Assembly: GCF_031157525.1 (NCBI RefSeq)
Contig: NZ_JAVIXR010000007.1
Span: forward strand, 124,001-188,000
Source of the DNA: Marinobacter sediminicola
Lineage (GTDB): Bacteria; Pseudomonadota; Gammaproteobacteria; Pseudomonadales; Oleiphilaceae
Reading direction: 5' to 3'
Length of the DNA stretch: 64,000 bases
The notes beneath the pieces were generated by a model, which worked only from the letters and a program-made list of their open reading frames with translations, did not search any database and had not been told where the DNA came from. Shown in pieces: positions 53,908 to 62,663 of this stretch. Positions within the stretch are counted from its first letter, which is position 1. The number at the start of each line of letters is the position of its first letter. The position numbers and the translations under genes are program-made.

Positions 53908-54717
53908 TTACCGCGTCTCGATCTTGCCTTCCTTATCGGAGATCACAATCTCTACGCGGCGATTTTGTTGGCGGCCAGTAGAGGTGTCGTTGCTCGTTAC
54001 AGGGTATTGCTCACCAAAACCTTTGGTTTCGACTCGGTTGCGATTAATGCCTTGGGATACCAACGCATCACTCACTGACTGTGCCCGCCGCTCGGATAGG
54101 GTCTGGTTGTAGCTCTCGGCACCAGTGCTATCGGTGTAGCCTTCCACGCGGACTCTCCGGTCTTCATATTCCCTCATGAACTCTGCAAGACGCCCTACAG
54201 TCTGTTCTCCAGATGGTTTCAGATCTGCCTTGTTGAGGTCGAAGAGCACATCACCCAAGGTGAGTACCATGCCCCGATCCGTGCGCTCTGCTTGCAGTTC
54301 TTCCATTCTCTTGCGCAGCATTTCGGCTTCTTTTTGAGCGCGGGCCGCCTCGCCGGAGCGCTTGTCCAGCATGAGTGTGCGCCGACGTTCTTCGGCAGAG
54401 TCAATCTGCTTTTGTAGTCTGGCGCGCTCTGCTTGCTCACTGGCAATCTGAGCGTGACGATTGGAAAGGTAGGCAGCGTGCTCAATGCGCGAGGTATCTT
54501 CGCCTTCCTCCAACAGAGACTCGGCTCGGGTTAACTCATCTCGTGCGCTACGCAACTGGCGGTCGCCACTGCGAGCAACATCCGGGTCATCTTTTATCTT
54601 GGCATAGGATGCGCGGGCTTCATCTACCATTGCATTTTCCTGCGGCGTTGAGGCGCAGCCAGCAAGCACTACGGACAAGCCCATCGCCATGCCCAGTGTT
54701 ATGTTGCGTTTGTTCAT
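53908..54717 (-). CDS. OmpA family lipoprotein with DUF4398 N-terminal region
   Basis: A 269-residue lipoprotein. Lipobox LAGC, lipid at Cys21, then a DUF4398-like helical region (about 30-130) with coiled coil, and a C-terminal OmpA peptidoglycan-binding domain: VLTLGDVLFDLNKADL, then VEGYTDSTG and LSERRAQSVSDALVSQGI. It should tie the outer membrane to peptidoglycan. The upstream gene encodes a smaller lipoprotein with the same DUF4398 region, 26 bases away, so they are likely cotranscribed and functionally linked. Confidence 0.9.
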   Translation of the reverse strand: MNKRNITLGMAMGLSVVLAGCASTPQENAMVDEARASYAKIKDDPDVARSGDRQLRSARDELTRAESLLEEGEDTSRIEHAAYLSNRHAQIASEQAERARLQKQIDSAEERRRTLMLDKRSGEAARAQKEAEMLRKRMEELQAERTDRGMVLTLGDVLFDLNKADLKPSGEQTVGRLAEFMREYEDRRVRVEGYTDSTGAESYNQTLSERRAQSVSDALVSQGINRNRVETKGFGEQYPVTSNDTSTGRQQNRRVEIVISDKEGKIETR

Positions 54718-54743
54718 AACAATCTCCTTTTCACGCAGGGCGG

Positions 54744-55118
54744 TTACTGGTCTGGATTGATTTGCTGGCGCAGAGATTCAATATTGCTATTGATCTCTTC
54801 TACCGCGTGTTTCGCCTTTGCTGTATCAGAGCGCGCGCTTGCAAGTTGAGCATCTACAGCGGCTTGCTCCAGCAGTCGCTCAGCTTGCGAATATTTTTCC
54901 TGCTCGATCAGTTTTTTAGCGTCGGCGACTTTGTTCTGGGCATTATTGAGCAGAACCGGCTCAAATTCCCGGGCGTCTGCGGCAACGGCCTGCTGGAGAG
55001 AACTCTCTGCGGACTGAAGCTCGGAATCCGGCGGCTCGCCAGGGCTGGCGCAACCACCCAAAGTAAGTAGTAGTCCGGCGATGCCGGCGGTGTACAACAT
55101 CGATTTATGTGTTTTCAT
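54744..55118 (-). CDS. DUF4398 lipoprotein
   Basis: A 124-residue lipoprotein with lipobox LGGC (lipid at Cys23). The remainder is alpha-helical, DUF4398-type: LQSAESSLQQAVAADA, then LLNNAQNKVADAKKLIEQEK. Its role is unknown. It precedes the OmpA-family lipoprotein, which carries a related region, suggesting partners that stack or compete in the same envelope complex. Confidence 0.85.
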   Translation of the reverse strand: MKTHKSMLYTAGIAGLLLTLGGCASPGEPPDSELQSAESSLQQAVAADAREFEPVLLNNAQNKVADAKKLIEQEKYSQAERLLEQAAVDAQLASARSDTAKAKHAVEEINSNIESLRQQINPDQ

Positions 55119-55485
55119 GCACGATCTCCTTTCAGCGATATAACTGCTCTGCAGGAAAGTGTGGACTGCACGAATACCAACCTGCCGTCAGGGTTGACGG
55201 ACACTTACCATGAACGGTGAGAACACCGTAAAACTGCGGAGTGCCATGCGCACCTGACCTAAGTTTAGCAGTCGGTTAGCCATCAACGGTGACTGATTTG
55301 CAATAGATACAGGCTGTCGGACACCGCAGGCGCGCAATCTAGGGTTTGCGAGTGCGCTCAAGTGATTGAAATAAAATAATTTCGGGGGACCGATCTGACG
55401 TGAATAAGATGTCACAAACGATGATCTGAGGGGTCGCGATAAACAACAAAGCCCGCTCGAAAGCAGGCTAAGTTATTGAAAAATA
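55119..55485. other. Intergenic region upstream of the DUF4398/OmpA pair
   Basis: A 367-base gap. It contains two small hairpins, ccgtca-gggt-tgacgg (55185-55200) and acggtg-agaa-caccgt (55214-55229), in the leader of the DUF4398 gene, an AT-rich zone near 55360-55390 where its promoter may lie, and the tRNA terminator at its right end. No gene was seen. Confidence 0.45.
55441..55469 (-). terminator. Terminator of the tRNA gene
   Basis: A 7-bp stem with one G-U pair (55450-55456 with 55463-55469) and a T-rich tail on the minus strand, 17 bases past the tRNA. Confidence 0.7.
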
Positions 55486-55562
55486 TGGTGGGCCCAGGTG
55501 GACTCGAACCACCGACCAAAGGATTATGAGTCCTCTGCTCTAACCAACTGAGCTATAGGCCC
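55486..55562 (-). tRNA. tRNA-Ile2 (CAT anticodon, lysidine-modified)
   Basis: 77 nt including encoded CCA, folding into a full cloverleaf: 7-bp acceptor, D arm with AGTTGGTTA, 5-bp anticodon stem gagga/tcctt, loop CTCATAA and T arm TTCGAGT. The CAT anticodon can mean Met or Ile2. The acceptor has C4-G69 and C5-G68, determinants used by lysidine synthase TilS, and the body resembles ileX rather than elongator Met, so I call Ile2. It lies just downstream of rpoD. Confidence 0.85.
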
Positions 55563-55661
55563 GAAATGCAGTGTTTGCTTTGGGAGTTCCCGGAAGAGGA
55601 AACAAAGCGGGCGCCATTATACCGATGAGGCACAGCGCCCGCTACTGTTAGTTTTTTCGAT

Positions 55662-57518
55662 TTACCCCTGATTTCCCTGATCGTCAATAAAGCCGCGCAG
55701 GTGATCGGAACGGGAAGGATGGCGCAATTTGCGCAGGGCCTTGGCTTCGATCTGACGGATTCGCTCACGGGTTACGTCGAACTGTTTACCGACTTCTTCC
55801 AGTGTGTGGTCCGTGTTCATCTCGATACCGAAACGCATCCGCAGTACTTTGGACTCACGAGCTGTGAGGCCGGCCAGTACTGAGCGAGTAGCCTCACGCA
55901 GGCCTTCGGCTGTTGCGGAATCCACTGGTGAGAGGGCCTGGATGTCTTCAATGAAGTCGCCCAGATGGCTGTCTTCATCGTCGCCAATCGGCGTTTCCAT
56001 GGAAATCGGCTCTTTGGCAATCTTCAGAACCTTGCGGATTTTGTCTTCCGGCATTTCCATGCGCTCACCCAGTTCTTCTGGCGTGGGTTCGCGGCCCATT
56101 TCCTGCAGCATCTGGCGAGAAATCCGGTTGAGCTTGTTGATGGTTTCAATCATGTGCACCGGAATACGAATGGTGCGGGCCTGATCCGCAATGGAGCGGG
56201 TAATGGCCTGACGAATCCACCAGGTGGCATAAGTTGAGAACTTGTAGCCACGACGGTATTCAAACTTGTCGACGGCTTTCATCAAGCCGATGTTGCCCTC
56301 CTGGATCAGGTCGAGGAACTGTAGACCACGGTTGGTGTATTTCTTGGCGATAGAAATAACCAGACGCAGGTTGGCCTCAACCATTTCTTTCTTGGCGCGG
56401 CGGGCTCTTGCCTCGCCAATAGAAACTCGGCGGTTGATCTCTTTGATGTCGACAACATCAAGGTCCACATCAATCTGCACGTTCATGATGCGCTTTTGGA
56501 GGCGGACGATTTCGTCCATGCGCTCGTTAATGGCAGAAGCGTAAGGCTTTTTACTTTTGGCGATTTTCTCGCCCCATTCCTGGTTTGCTTCGTTGCCCGG
56601 GAATGATTTGATGAAGTCCTTGCGTGGCATTTTACACTCGCGCACACAGATCTTCATGATTGCGCGTTCGTTTTCGCGTATCAGATCGTTGGTTGAGCGA
56701 ACAACGTTAACCAGCTCGTCAAATGCCTTGTTTCCCAGTTTGAACGGTGCGAAAACCACGCCCAGATCGTTCAAGGCGGCCTGGGTTTTCTTGTCGCCCC
56801 GGCCGTGCTTGGCCAGCAATTTTTCCGCAGCTTCCAGCTTTTCTTTGAGCAGCTCAAACCGCAAGCGTGTCTCTTCAGGATCTGGACCGCTTTCTGGCTC
56901 TTCCTCTTCCTCGTCCGCATCGTCGTCGGCATCGTCGTCAGACGTATCGTCAGTGGAGGCTTCGGGTTTTGGTGGCGGTTCCGGCATGAAAGGTTCGGCG
57001 TCGTCCGGGTCCAGGAAGCCTGTAATAATGTCGGTAATGCGGCCTTCATTCTCGATGATGCGATCATAGGCCTGAATAACCGTGCCGACGGTGCCCGGGA
57101 AGTGGGCGACGGCTGCCATAACATCGCGAATGCCTTCTTCGATGCGTTTGGCGATAACAATTTCGCCTTCACGGGTCAGCAGTTCCACGGTGCCCATCTC
57201 GCGCATGTACATGCGGACAGGGTCTGTGGTGCGACCGGCGTCGGATTCAACGGCGGCGAGAGCAGCGGCGGCTTCAGCGGCAGCGGCTTCGTCGGCGGTG
57301 GAATCACCGTCGGTCATCAGCAAGGTATCGGCATCCGGTGCCACTTCGGATACCTGAATGCCCATATCGTTGATCATGCGAATGATGTCTTCGACCTGAT
57401 CCGGATCGGCAATGTCTTCCGGGAGGTGGTCGTTTACCTCGGCGTAAGTCAGGTAGCCTTGTTCCTTGCCTCGTGCGATGAGGTCTTTCAAACGTGATTT
57501 CTGCGAATTGCCTGACAT
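55662..57518 (-). CDS. rpoD: RNA polymerase sigma-70 factor RpoD
   Basis: The primary sigma factor, 618 residues. Region 1.1 begins [18 protein letters not shown]; a long acidic non-conserved region (about residues 175-215) is rich in Asp and Glu. Regions 2.3-2.4 ([20 protein letters not shown]) and 4.2 ([20 protein letters not shown]) are intact. The start ATG 57518, with AGGG upstream, is two codons inside a GTG-initiated frame and matches the canonical MSGNSQ start. It is the last gene of rpsU-dnaG-rpoD. Confidence 0.97.
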   Translation of the reverse strand: MSGNSQKSRLKDLIARGKEQGYLTYAEVNDHLPEDIADPDQVEDIIRMINDMGIQVSEVAPDADTLLMTDGDSTADEAAAAEAAAALAAVESDAGRTTDPVRMYMREMGTVELLTREGEIVIAKRIEEGIRDVMAAVAHFPGTVGTVIQAYDRIIENEGRITDIITGFLDPDDAEPFMPEPPPKPEASTDDTSDDDADDDADEEEEEPESGPDPEETRLRFELLKEKLEAAEKLLAKHGRGDKKTQAALNDLGVVFAPFKLGNKAFDELVNVVRSTNDLIRENERAIMKICVRECKMPRKDFIKSFPGNEANQEWGEKIAKSKKPYASAINERMDEIVRLQKRIMNVQIDVDLDVVDIKEINRRVSIGEARARRAKKEMVEANLRLVISIAKKYTNRGLQFLDLIQEGNIGLMKAVDKFEYRRGYKFSTYATWWIRQAITRSIADQARTIRIPVHMIETINKLNRISRQMLQEMGREPTPEELGERMEMPEDKIRKVLKIAKEPISMETPIGDDEDSHLGDFIEDIQALSPVDSATAEGLREATRSVLAGLTARESKVLRMRFGIEMNTDHTLEEVGKQFDVTRERIRQIEAKALRKLRHPSRSDHLRGFIDDQGNQG

Positions 57519-57625
57519 AGACACCCTGTGAACTCGCTTAAATAAATAAAAATGAAACAGCCATTATAGCTGCCGCTCTAATGCACTGCCACCGAATGGT
57601 TAGATGGTGATCAATGCGCAAAGTT

Positions 57626-59362
57626 TCAAGTGCTGCTTTCCGGGGTTCCCCCGCTCAGCTCTCGCAGTTCCTGCCGTTCGTCGGCGGTAAGATTTGCGAA
57701 GTTACGTAAAAGTGTAGCCAGCTTTTGCTGTCTTGCAGCTTCTTCGTTGGGGCTCAACAGTTCCCGTGCTGCGGCCAGCGTGCTTTCCCGGGTTGGGATG
57801 TGCTCAATGCCGTCAAACAGATTGTAGAACCGTTCGCGTGCCTGGCTATCCATTGCCAGGGTTGTTATAAGTGATTTCCGATCCCGGATCTTTTGGTCCA
57901 GGATAAAGCCGGCAAATGTCATGGCTTGGTTATACTGGCGGGAGCTGCGCGCCAGTTCAGTTACTTCTGTCGCCAGATCCGGTGCTTCCAGTAGAGCAAG
58001 GCACAAGATGCTATCTTTGCTCAGCTTTACGTCAATGCGTTCTTCTGTGACCCGGTCGCGGCGCTCGCCTTTCCAGTTACCCCGCTGTTGGGGCTTGCGA
58101 TCTTGCCACTGGTTGCGCCCCCCGCAGAGCCGCAGCATTTCGTGCCACATGGCATCCCTGAGGGTGCTTCTGGGCATTTTATTCAGGAGCGGTTCTGCTC
58201 TGGCTCTCAGTTCGCCTCGATTTTCCGGTAGCTGAAGGTCCAGTCCTTCGCTCTGACGGTCAAACAGATACCGCGAGAACGGTGTTGCGCCATCAATGCG
58301 TTTCTGGAATGCATCTGGGCCTTCTTTGCGCACCAAAGTGTCCGGATCTTCGCCTTCTGGCAGCATCAGGAATTGCAGATGCAATCCGTCTGCCATTAGT
58401 TCCAGGGCGTTTTCCATGGCTTTGTCTGCGGCTCGGAACCCGGCCTGGTCACCATCAAAACAGAACACAATGTGCCGCACCTGTCTTAGCAGGGCGGTGA
58501 GGCTATCCTGATTCGTTGCTGTGCCCAAGGTCGCTACGGCGTAATGAATACCGTTCTGTGCGAGGGCAATAACATCCATGTAACCTTCTACTACAAGCAG
58601 TTTGTCGAGCTGCTTTAACGCCTGCTTTGCCTCAAACAGGCCATATATTTCCCGGCTTTTGTGAAAAACATCCGACTCCGGGGAGTTGATGTACTTCGCT
58701 TTGTCATCACCAAGGGTTCGACCACCGAAAGCAATGGTTTTGCCCCGGCTGTTACGAATAGGGAACATGACCCGGTTGCGAAAAAGATCCCTTGGCCTGC
58801 CGTACTTATCCGAGACGGTCCCGGTTTCGATCAGCGGCCCCTGCAAGTCCTTGCTGGCAACATCGAACAATGCAGTGCCAGCGGCAGGTGCATAGCCCAC
58901 TTGGTACTGCTGAATAATAGTGTCGTCCAGTCCCCGTTGTTTTAAGTAGTCACGGGCGAAGGCGCCTTGCTGGCCATAAAGCGCCGATTGGTAAAAGCGG
59001 CTGGCAAAATCCAGAGCGTCGGTCAGTGTTCGAGCTTGCTGAATTTCATGTTTGGCCGCCTCATCGTAAGGCACTTCCAATCCCGCACGGCGGGCCAAAT
59101 CTTCTACGGCTTCGGTAAACCCCAAGCCTTCAAATTCACGAACAAAACTTATGGCGTCACCATGGGCGCCACAGCCAAAACAATGGTAGAAGCCTTTATC
59201 TGGCCTAACATTGAACGACGGCGTTTTCTCATCGTGAAACGGGCAGCACGCCTTGTAGTTGGCGCCAGCCTTTTTGAGAGTGATGCGCGTTCCGATCAGC
59301 TCTGCCAGATCTACCCGGTCGAGCAGGTCTTCGACAAAGCGCTGGGGGATCAGTCCGCTCAT
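57626..59362 (-). CDS. dnaG: DNA primase
   Basis: A 578-residue primase that makes RNA primers for the replication fork. The zinc-binding domain is CCPFHDEKTPSF with FHCFGC-type YHCFGCGAHGD; the TOPRIM core has VVEGYMDV and CFDGDQAG, and a helicase-interacting C-terminal domain follows a linker rich in Arg and Gln (near 430). Length is near that of the E. coli enzyme. Middle gene of the macromolecular synthesis operon. Confidence 0.96.
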   Translation of the reverse strand: MSGLIPQRFVEDLLDRVDLAELIGTRITLKKAGANYKACCPFHDEKTPSFNVRPDKGFYHCFGCGAHGDAISFVREFEGLGFTEAVEDLARRAGLEVPYDEAAKHEIQQARTLTDALDFASRFYQSALYGQQGAFARDYLKQRGLDDTIIQQYQVGYAPAAGTALFDVASKDLQGPLIETGTVSDKYGRPRDLFRNRVMFPIRNSRGKTIAFGGRTLGDDKAKYINSPESDVFHKSREIYGLFEAKQALKQLDKLLVVEGYMDVIALAQNGIHYAVATLGTATNQDSLTALLRQVRHIVFCFDGDQAGFRAADKAMENALELMADGLHLQFLMLPEGEDPDTLVRKEGPDAFQKRIDGATPFSRYLFDRQSEGLDLQLPENRGELRARAEPLLNKMPRSTLRDAMWHEMLRLCGGRNQWQDRKPQQRGNWKGERRDRVTEERIDVKLSKDSILCLALLEAPDLATEVTELARSSRQYNQAMTFAGFILDQKIRDRKSLITTLAMDSQARERFYNLFDGIEHIPTRESTLAAARELLSPNEEAARQQKLATLLRNFANLTADERQELRELSGGTPESST

Positions 59363-59407
59363 AATGGCTCCACATCAGGTCCTTGGCGTGCAAGGGCCAA
59401 TAGCCAA

Positions 59408-59440
59408 AAATGCCGCCGAAGCCAGGCCCCGGCGGCATTT
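59408..59440 (-). terminator. Terminator between rpsU and dnaG
   Basis: An 11-bp stem (59408-59418 with 59430-59440), 11-base loop and a T-run on the minus strand. This is the place of the known partial terminator of the operon in E. coli, which lowers dnaG relative to rpsU. Confidence 0.85.
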
Positions 59441-59512
59441 CTTGGTCGCTCTGTGCAGCCTGTGGCTGTACAGGCAATCAGTGCTTTGCAGTCAAGCGGC
59501 GTCTGCGGTAAC

Positions 59513-59728
59513 TCAGTACAGACGCTCGAACTTGCGCTGTTCCCGCTGAAGCTTCTTGAGATGACGCTTAACGGCTGCAGCTGCTTTGCGCTTGCGAACG
59601 GAAGTCGGCTTCTCATAGTGCTCACGACGACGTACTTCCGAAAGCACACCTGCTTTTTCGCAAGAACGCTTGAAGCGACGCAGTGCTACGTCAAACGGTT
59701 CATTCTCTTTCACTTTAACAGCTGGCAT
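59513..59728 (-). CDS. rpsU: 30S ribosomal protein S21
   Basis: A 71-residue basic protein: [20 protein letters not shown] start and [19 protein letters not shown] are diagnostic. It is needed for initiation on natural mRNAs. AGGTGA lies eight bases before the ATG. First gene of the operon, with a clear promoter 130 bases upstream. Confidence 0.97.
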   Translation of the reverse strand: MPAVKVKENEPFDVALRRFKRSCEKAGVLSEVRRREHYEKPTSVRKRKAAAAVKRHLKKLQREQRKFERLY

Positions 59729-59856
59729 TCGACAATCACCTACCTGATAGATTCGGTTTCATTTAGATGCGCATCTGGCAAGGCCAGACTGGCTCGATTC
59801 TCTCGATTCCTGGCCAGATTGGCTAAAACTCGACCAGTTCGTAATTTAGGGCGGCA

Positions 59857-59886
59857 ATGATAGCGCCTCGGTCGTGGCAAGGTCAA
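59857..59886 (-). promoter_or_regulatory. Promoter of rpsU-dnaG-rpoD
   Basis: On the minus strand, TTGACC and TATCAT separated by 18 bases, a good sigma-70 match. A leader of about 120 bases follows. Confidence 0.65.
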
Positions 59887-59924
59887 TGTTTGTTCGACGA
59901 AACTGCCTGTGAGTTTCGGGTTTC

Positions 59925-59933
59925 TGCTAAAAT
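59925..59933 (+). promoter_or_regulatory. Extended -10 box for tsaD
   Basis: TGCTAAAAT, 44 bases upstream of the tsaD ATG. No good -35 was seen, as is common for extended -10 promoters. Confidence 0.45.
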
Positions 59934-59977
59934 GCGGGTCGTTTATCCATTTACGCCAACCGAAGTGGGCGGGTTTT

Positions 59978-61036
59978 ATGCTGATTCTGGGTATTGAGAC
60001 TTCCTGTGATGAAACCGGTGTTGCGTTGTTTGACACCGACAAGGGGCTATTGAGCCATGCCCTGTTCAGTCAGATTGACATGCATGCTGATTATGGCGGT
60101 GTGGTGCCGGAGCTGGCATCCCGCGACCACGTTCGCAAGCTGCTGCCCCTGTGTGAGCAGGTTCTTGCAGAGGCTGGCCATGCTCGCGAGGACATAGACG
60201 GGATTGCCTACACCGCAGGGCCGGGTTTGATTGGTGCGCTTATGGTGGGTGGGTCGGTGGCCCATGCTCTGGGCTTTGCTCTTGGCATTCCGGTGCTTGG
60301 GGTACACCACATGGAGGGCCATTTGTTGGCACCTATGCTGGAAGACAATCCACCGGCCTTTCCATTTGTGGCGTTACTCGTGTCGGGTGGGCATACCCAG
60401 TTGGTCCGGGTAGATGGCATTGGGGAATACCAGATGCTGGGGGAGTCGGTAGACGACGCAGCAGGAGAAGCCTTCGATAAAACGGCAAAAATGCTTGGGC
60501 TGGATTACCCCGGTGGGCCCCGGGTGGCTGCGCTGGCAGAAAAAGGCACGCCTGGTCGTTACCGTTTCCCTCGGCCTATGACGGATCGCCCGGGCTTGGA
60601 TTTCAGTTTCAGTGGCTTGAAAACCTTCACGCTGAATACAGTGAATGCAGAAATGAAGTCGGCGAAGGGCTTGAGTGACCAGGTTCGAGCTGATATTGCA
60701 TTGGCGTTTGAAACGGCCGCTGTAGATACCCTGGTGATCAAATGCCGCAGAGCGCTGGAGCAAACAGGATGTGACCGGCTGGTCATTGCCGGCGGGGTGA
60801 GCGCCAACAAGCGGTTGCGGGCTGGCTTGGAGAAAATGGCTGAAAAGCTCCGCGCTCATGTGTTCTATGCGCGCCCCGAATTCTGTACTGATAATGGAGC
60901 GATGATTGCGTACGCTGGTGCCCAGCGAATGAAAGTGGGTCAGCGTGACGGAGAGCGCATTGTAGCTGTGCCTAGATGGCCAATGAATACATTGCCACCT
61001 CTCAGTGAGGCTCGGCTGGCCGGGCTGGTAGACTGA
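59978..61036 (+). CDS. tsaD: tRNA N6-adenosine threonylcarbamoyltransferase TsaD
   Basis: A 352-residue Kae1/Qri7-type protein that, with TsaB and TsaE, makes t6A37 in tRNAs. [14 protein letters not shown] is the N-terminal signature; [10 protein letters not shown] carries the two metal-binding His residues, and VSGGHTQLV and [10 protein letters not shown] follow. Start ATG 59978 agrees with the family; 23 more codons are open upstream. It is divergent from rpsU, a common arrangement, and its stop is one base from the convergent plsY stop. Confidence 0.96.
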   Translation: MLILGIETSCDETGVALFDTDKGLLSHALFSQIDMHADYGGVVPELASRDHVRKLLPLCEQVLAEAGHAREDIDGIAYTAGPGLIGALMVGGSVAHALGFALGIPVLGVHHMEGHLLAPMLEDNPPAFPFVALLVSGGHTQLVRVDGIGEYQMLGESVDDAAGEAFDKTAKMLGLDYPGGPRVAALAEKGTPGRYRFPRPMTDRPGLDFSFSGLKTFTLNTVNAEMKSAKGLSDQVRADIALAFETAAVDTLVIKCRRALEQTGCDRLVIAGGVSANKRLRAGLEKMAEKLRAHVFYARPEFCTDNGAMIAYAGAQRMKVGQRDGERIVAVPRWPMNTLPPLSEARLAGLVD

Positions 61037-61037
61037 A

Positions 61038-61628
61038 CTAGAGGCTGGTTTCCCGGCCTTGTGCGAGCCGGATCAGGTTGTTGCGGTGGCGTACAACAAC
61101 GAGGATTGCCAGTAAGCCGAACATGGGAAGCGTTTCGGGTTCGATGAGTGCGCTAATGAGTGGCCCGCTAACAATGGCGATCACTGAGGCTAACGCGGAG
61201 ATCCGCCAACGCCAAATGACCAGTAGCCACAGTGCTGCCATGGAGGCTGTGGTGACGGGAGCCAGCGCAAGCCCCGCGCCAAGGGCTGTTGCGACTCCTT
61301 TACCGCCTTTGAAACGATAGAAAACCGGAATCATATGCCCGGTAACTGCGAAGAGCGCCACCATAGCCTGAACCAAAGCAGATAGCCCAGCGTTGTGTGC
61401 GAGCCAGACTGGCAGCCAGCCTTTTGCCGCATCCAAGGCCAAAGTTATTAGCGCCGGGCGCCAGCCCCCGGTTCGGTAAACATTGGTGGCCCCGGGATTA
61501 CCGGAGCCCTGTGCCCGTGGATCGGGCAGCCCCCATATCTTGCACACCGGCAGCGCAAACAGTACTGAGCCCCCCAGATAGGCAGCCATACAAAGCAAAA
61601 CAATCATTACTGGGTCACTCAGGAACAT
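61038..61628 (-). CDS. plsY: Glycerol-3-phosphate acyltransferase PlsY
   Basis: A 196-residue inner-membrane enzyme that transfers the acyl group of acyl-phosphate to glycerol-3-phosphate, the first phospholipid step. The motifs GSGNPGATNVYR, FYRFKGGKGVATALG and the third motif near FGLLAILVVVRHRNN are present, with about five hydrophobic segments. It is divergent from folB with 140 bases between starts. Confidence 0.94.
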   Translation of the reverse strand: MFLSDPVMIVLLCMAAYLGGSVLFALPVCKIWGLPDPRAQGSGNPGATNVYRTGGWRPALITLALDAAKGWLPVWLAHNAGLSALVQAMVALFAVTGHMIPVFYRFKGGKGVATALGAGLALAPVTTASMAALWLLVIWRWRISALASVIAIVSGPLISALIEPETLPMFGLLAILVVVRHRNNLIRLAQGRETSL

Positions 61629-61768
61629 TTGTGCGCTCAGAGACGAAGACGTGTCAGGGTAAAATGTGCGAAAATGCCGGCCCTCAATTTACAGGCCGGC
61701 GCCGTTACAGTAGTCGCAGTTTGTATGTTTTTCAATCAGCAGTGTGTGGGATCGCCCCGGGAGCCCTC

Positions 61769-62146
61769 TTGGCAGACAGCGTATTGATCGAAGGCTTGGT
61801 CGTAGAAACCGTGGTGGGTGTATACGACTGGGAGCGCGATGTGACCCAGGCCCTGGTTGTGGATCTGGAAATGGCTTGGGATAACCGCATTCCCGGAGGG
61901 TCTGATGATGTCGCGGATGCCCTTGATTACGCATCGGTCAGTGAGTGCGTAGAGCGCTGCTTGAAAGAGCTAAAGCCAAAGCTGTTGGAGCACGGTGCTG
62001 AGGTTCTTGCAGAGAAACTGCAAAGAGAGTTCGGCATCGGCTGGTTACGATTAACGCTACGCAAGCCAGGAGCTGTGCCTGCCGCCCGATCTGTCGGTGT
62101 TTGTATTGAACGGACTGCATGTGAAGGAGTGCCCGGTGATGCCTGA
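61769..62146 (+). CDS. folB: Dihydroneopterin aldolase FolB
   Basis: A 125-residue enzyme of folate synthesis, splitting dihydroneopterin to hydroxymethyl-dihydropterin and glycolaldehyde. ALDYASVSECV and the GVYDWER loop are typical, with the catalytic Lys near LRKPGA. No ATG is suitably placed; TTG 61769 with GGGAG five bases upstream gives the proper length, whereas the long upstream frame is non-coding in appearance. It overlaps folK by eight bases. Confidence 0.92.
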   Translation: MADSVLIEGLVVETVVGVYDWERDVTQALVVDLEMAWDNRIPGGSDDVADALDYASVSECVERCLKELKPKLLEHGAEVLAEKLQREFGIGWLRLTLRKPGAVPAARSVGVCIERTACEGVPGDA

Positions 62147-62663
62147 TGAGGTTCCGGTATATATCAGTGTCGGCAGTAATATCGACAGAGAGCGCTATGT
62201 AAAAGCGGCTCTGGACGCTCTGGCAAGTTGGTTTGGTGAGCTGGAGATTTCTCCCGTGTATGAGAGTGAGGCGGTAGGGTTTGACGGCTCTCCGTTTCTG
62301 AATCTGGTAGTGGGCGTGAAGACCAGCCTCGCAGTGGGCGAGCTTTCACAGCATTTCAAACAGCTGGAAGCTGATAACGGTCGACGGCCAGAGGCCCCGA
62401 AGTTCAGTGCGAGAACTCTGGACTTGGATATTCTGACTTACGGTGAAGTGGTAGGTTGTCTCGACGGCGTGGAGCTGCCCAGAAGTGAGATTCTTAAGAA
62501 TGCTTTTGTGTTGCGGCCTCTGGCAGATGTTGCCCCGGGAGTAAAGCACCCGATATGCCGCAAAAGCTACCTTGAACTATGGCAGGCATATAGCATCGAC
62601 CAGAAACTCTGGCCGGTAAACTTCAGCTGGCAGGGCAGGGTGATTTCAACGGCCGTTTGCTGA
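62139..62663 (+). CDS. folK: HPPK, 2-amino-4-hydroxy-6-hydroxymethyldihydropteridine pyrophosphokinase
   Basis: A 174-residue enzyme that transfers pyrophosphate from ATP to the pterin made by Fol[11 protein letters not shown] begins the protein, and the [13 protein letters not shown] motif carries the two metal-binding Asp residues. ATG 62139 has AAGGAG upstream and overlaps the folB stop, so the two successive folate enzymes are coupled. Its 3' end overlaps the convergent pgi gene by 18 bases. Confidence 0.93.
   Translation: MPDEVPVYISVGSNIDRERYVKAALDALASWFGELEISPVYESEAVGFDGSPFLNLVVGVKTSLAVGELSQHFKQLEADNGRRPEAPKFSARTLDLDILTYGEVVGCLDGVELPRSEILKNAFVLRPLADVAPGVKHPICRKSYLELWQAYSIDQKLWPVNFSWQGRVISTAVC

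Noticed and set aside
53469..53981. A plus-strand frame covering the gap upstream of the FadL-like gene
   Set aside because: It runs antisense to the barrel signal peptide and the ompA-type gene end, and has no ribosome site or domain.
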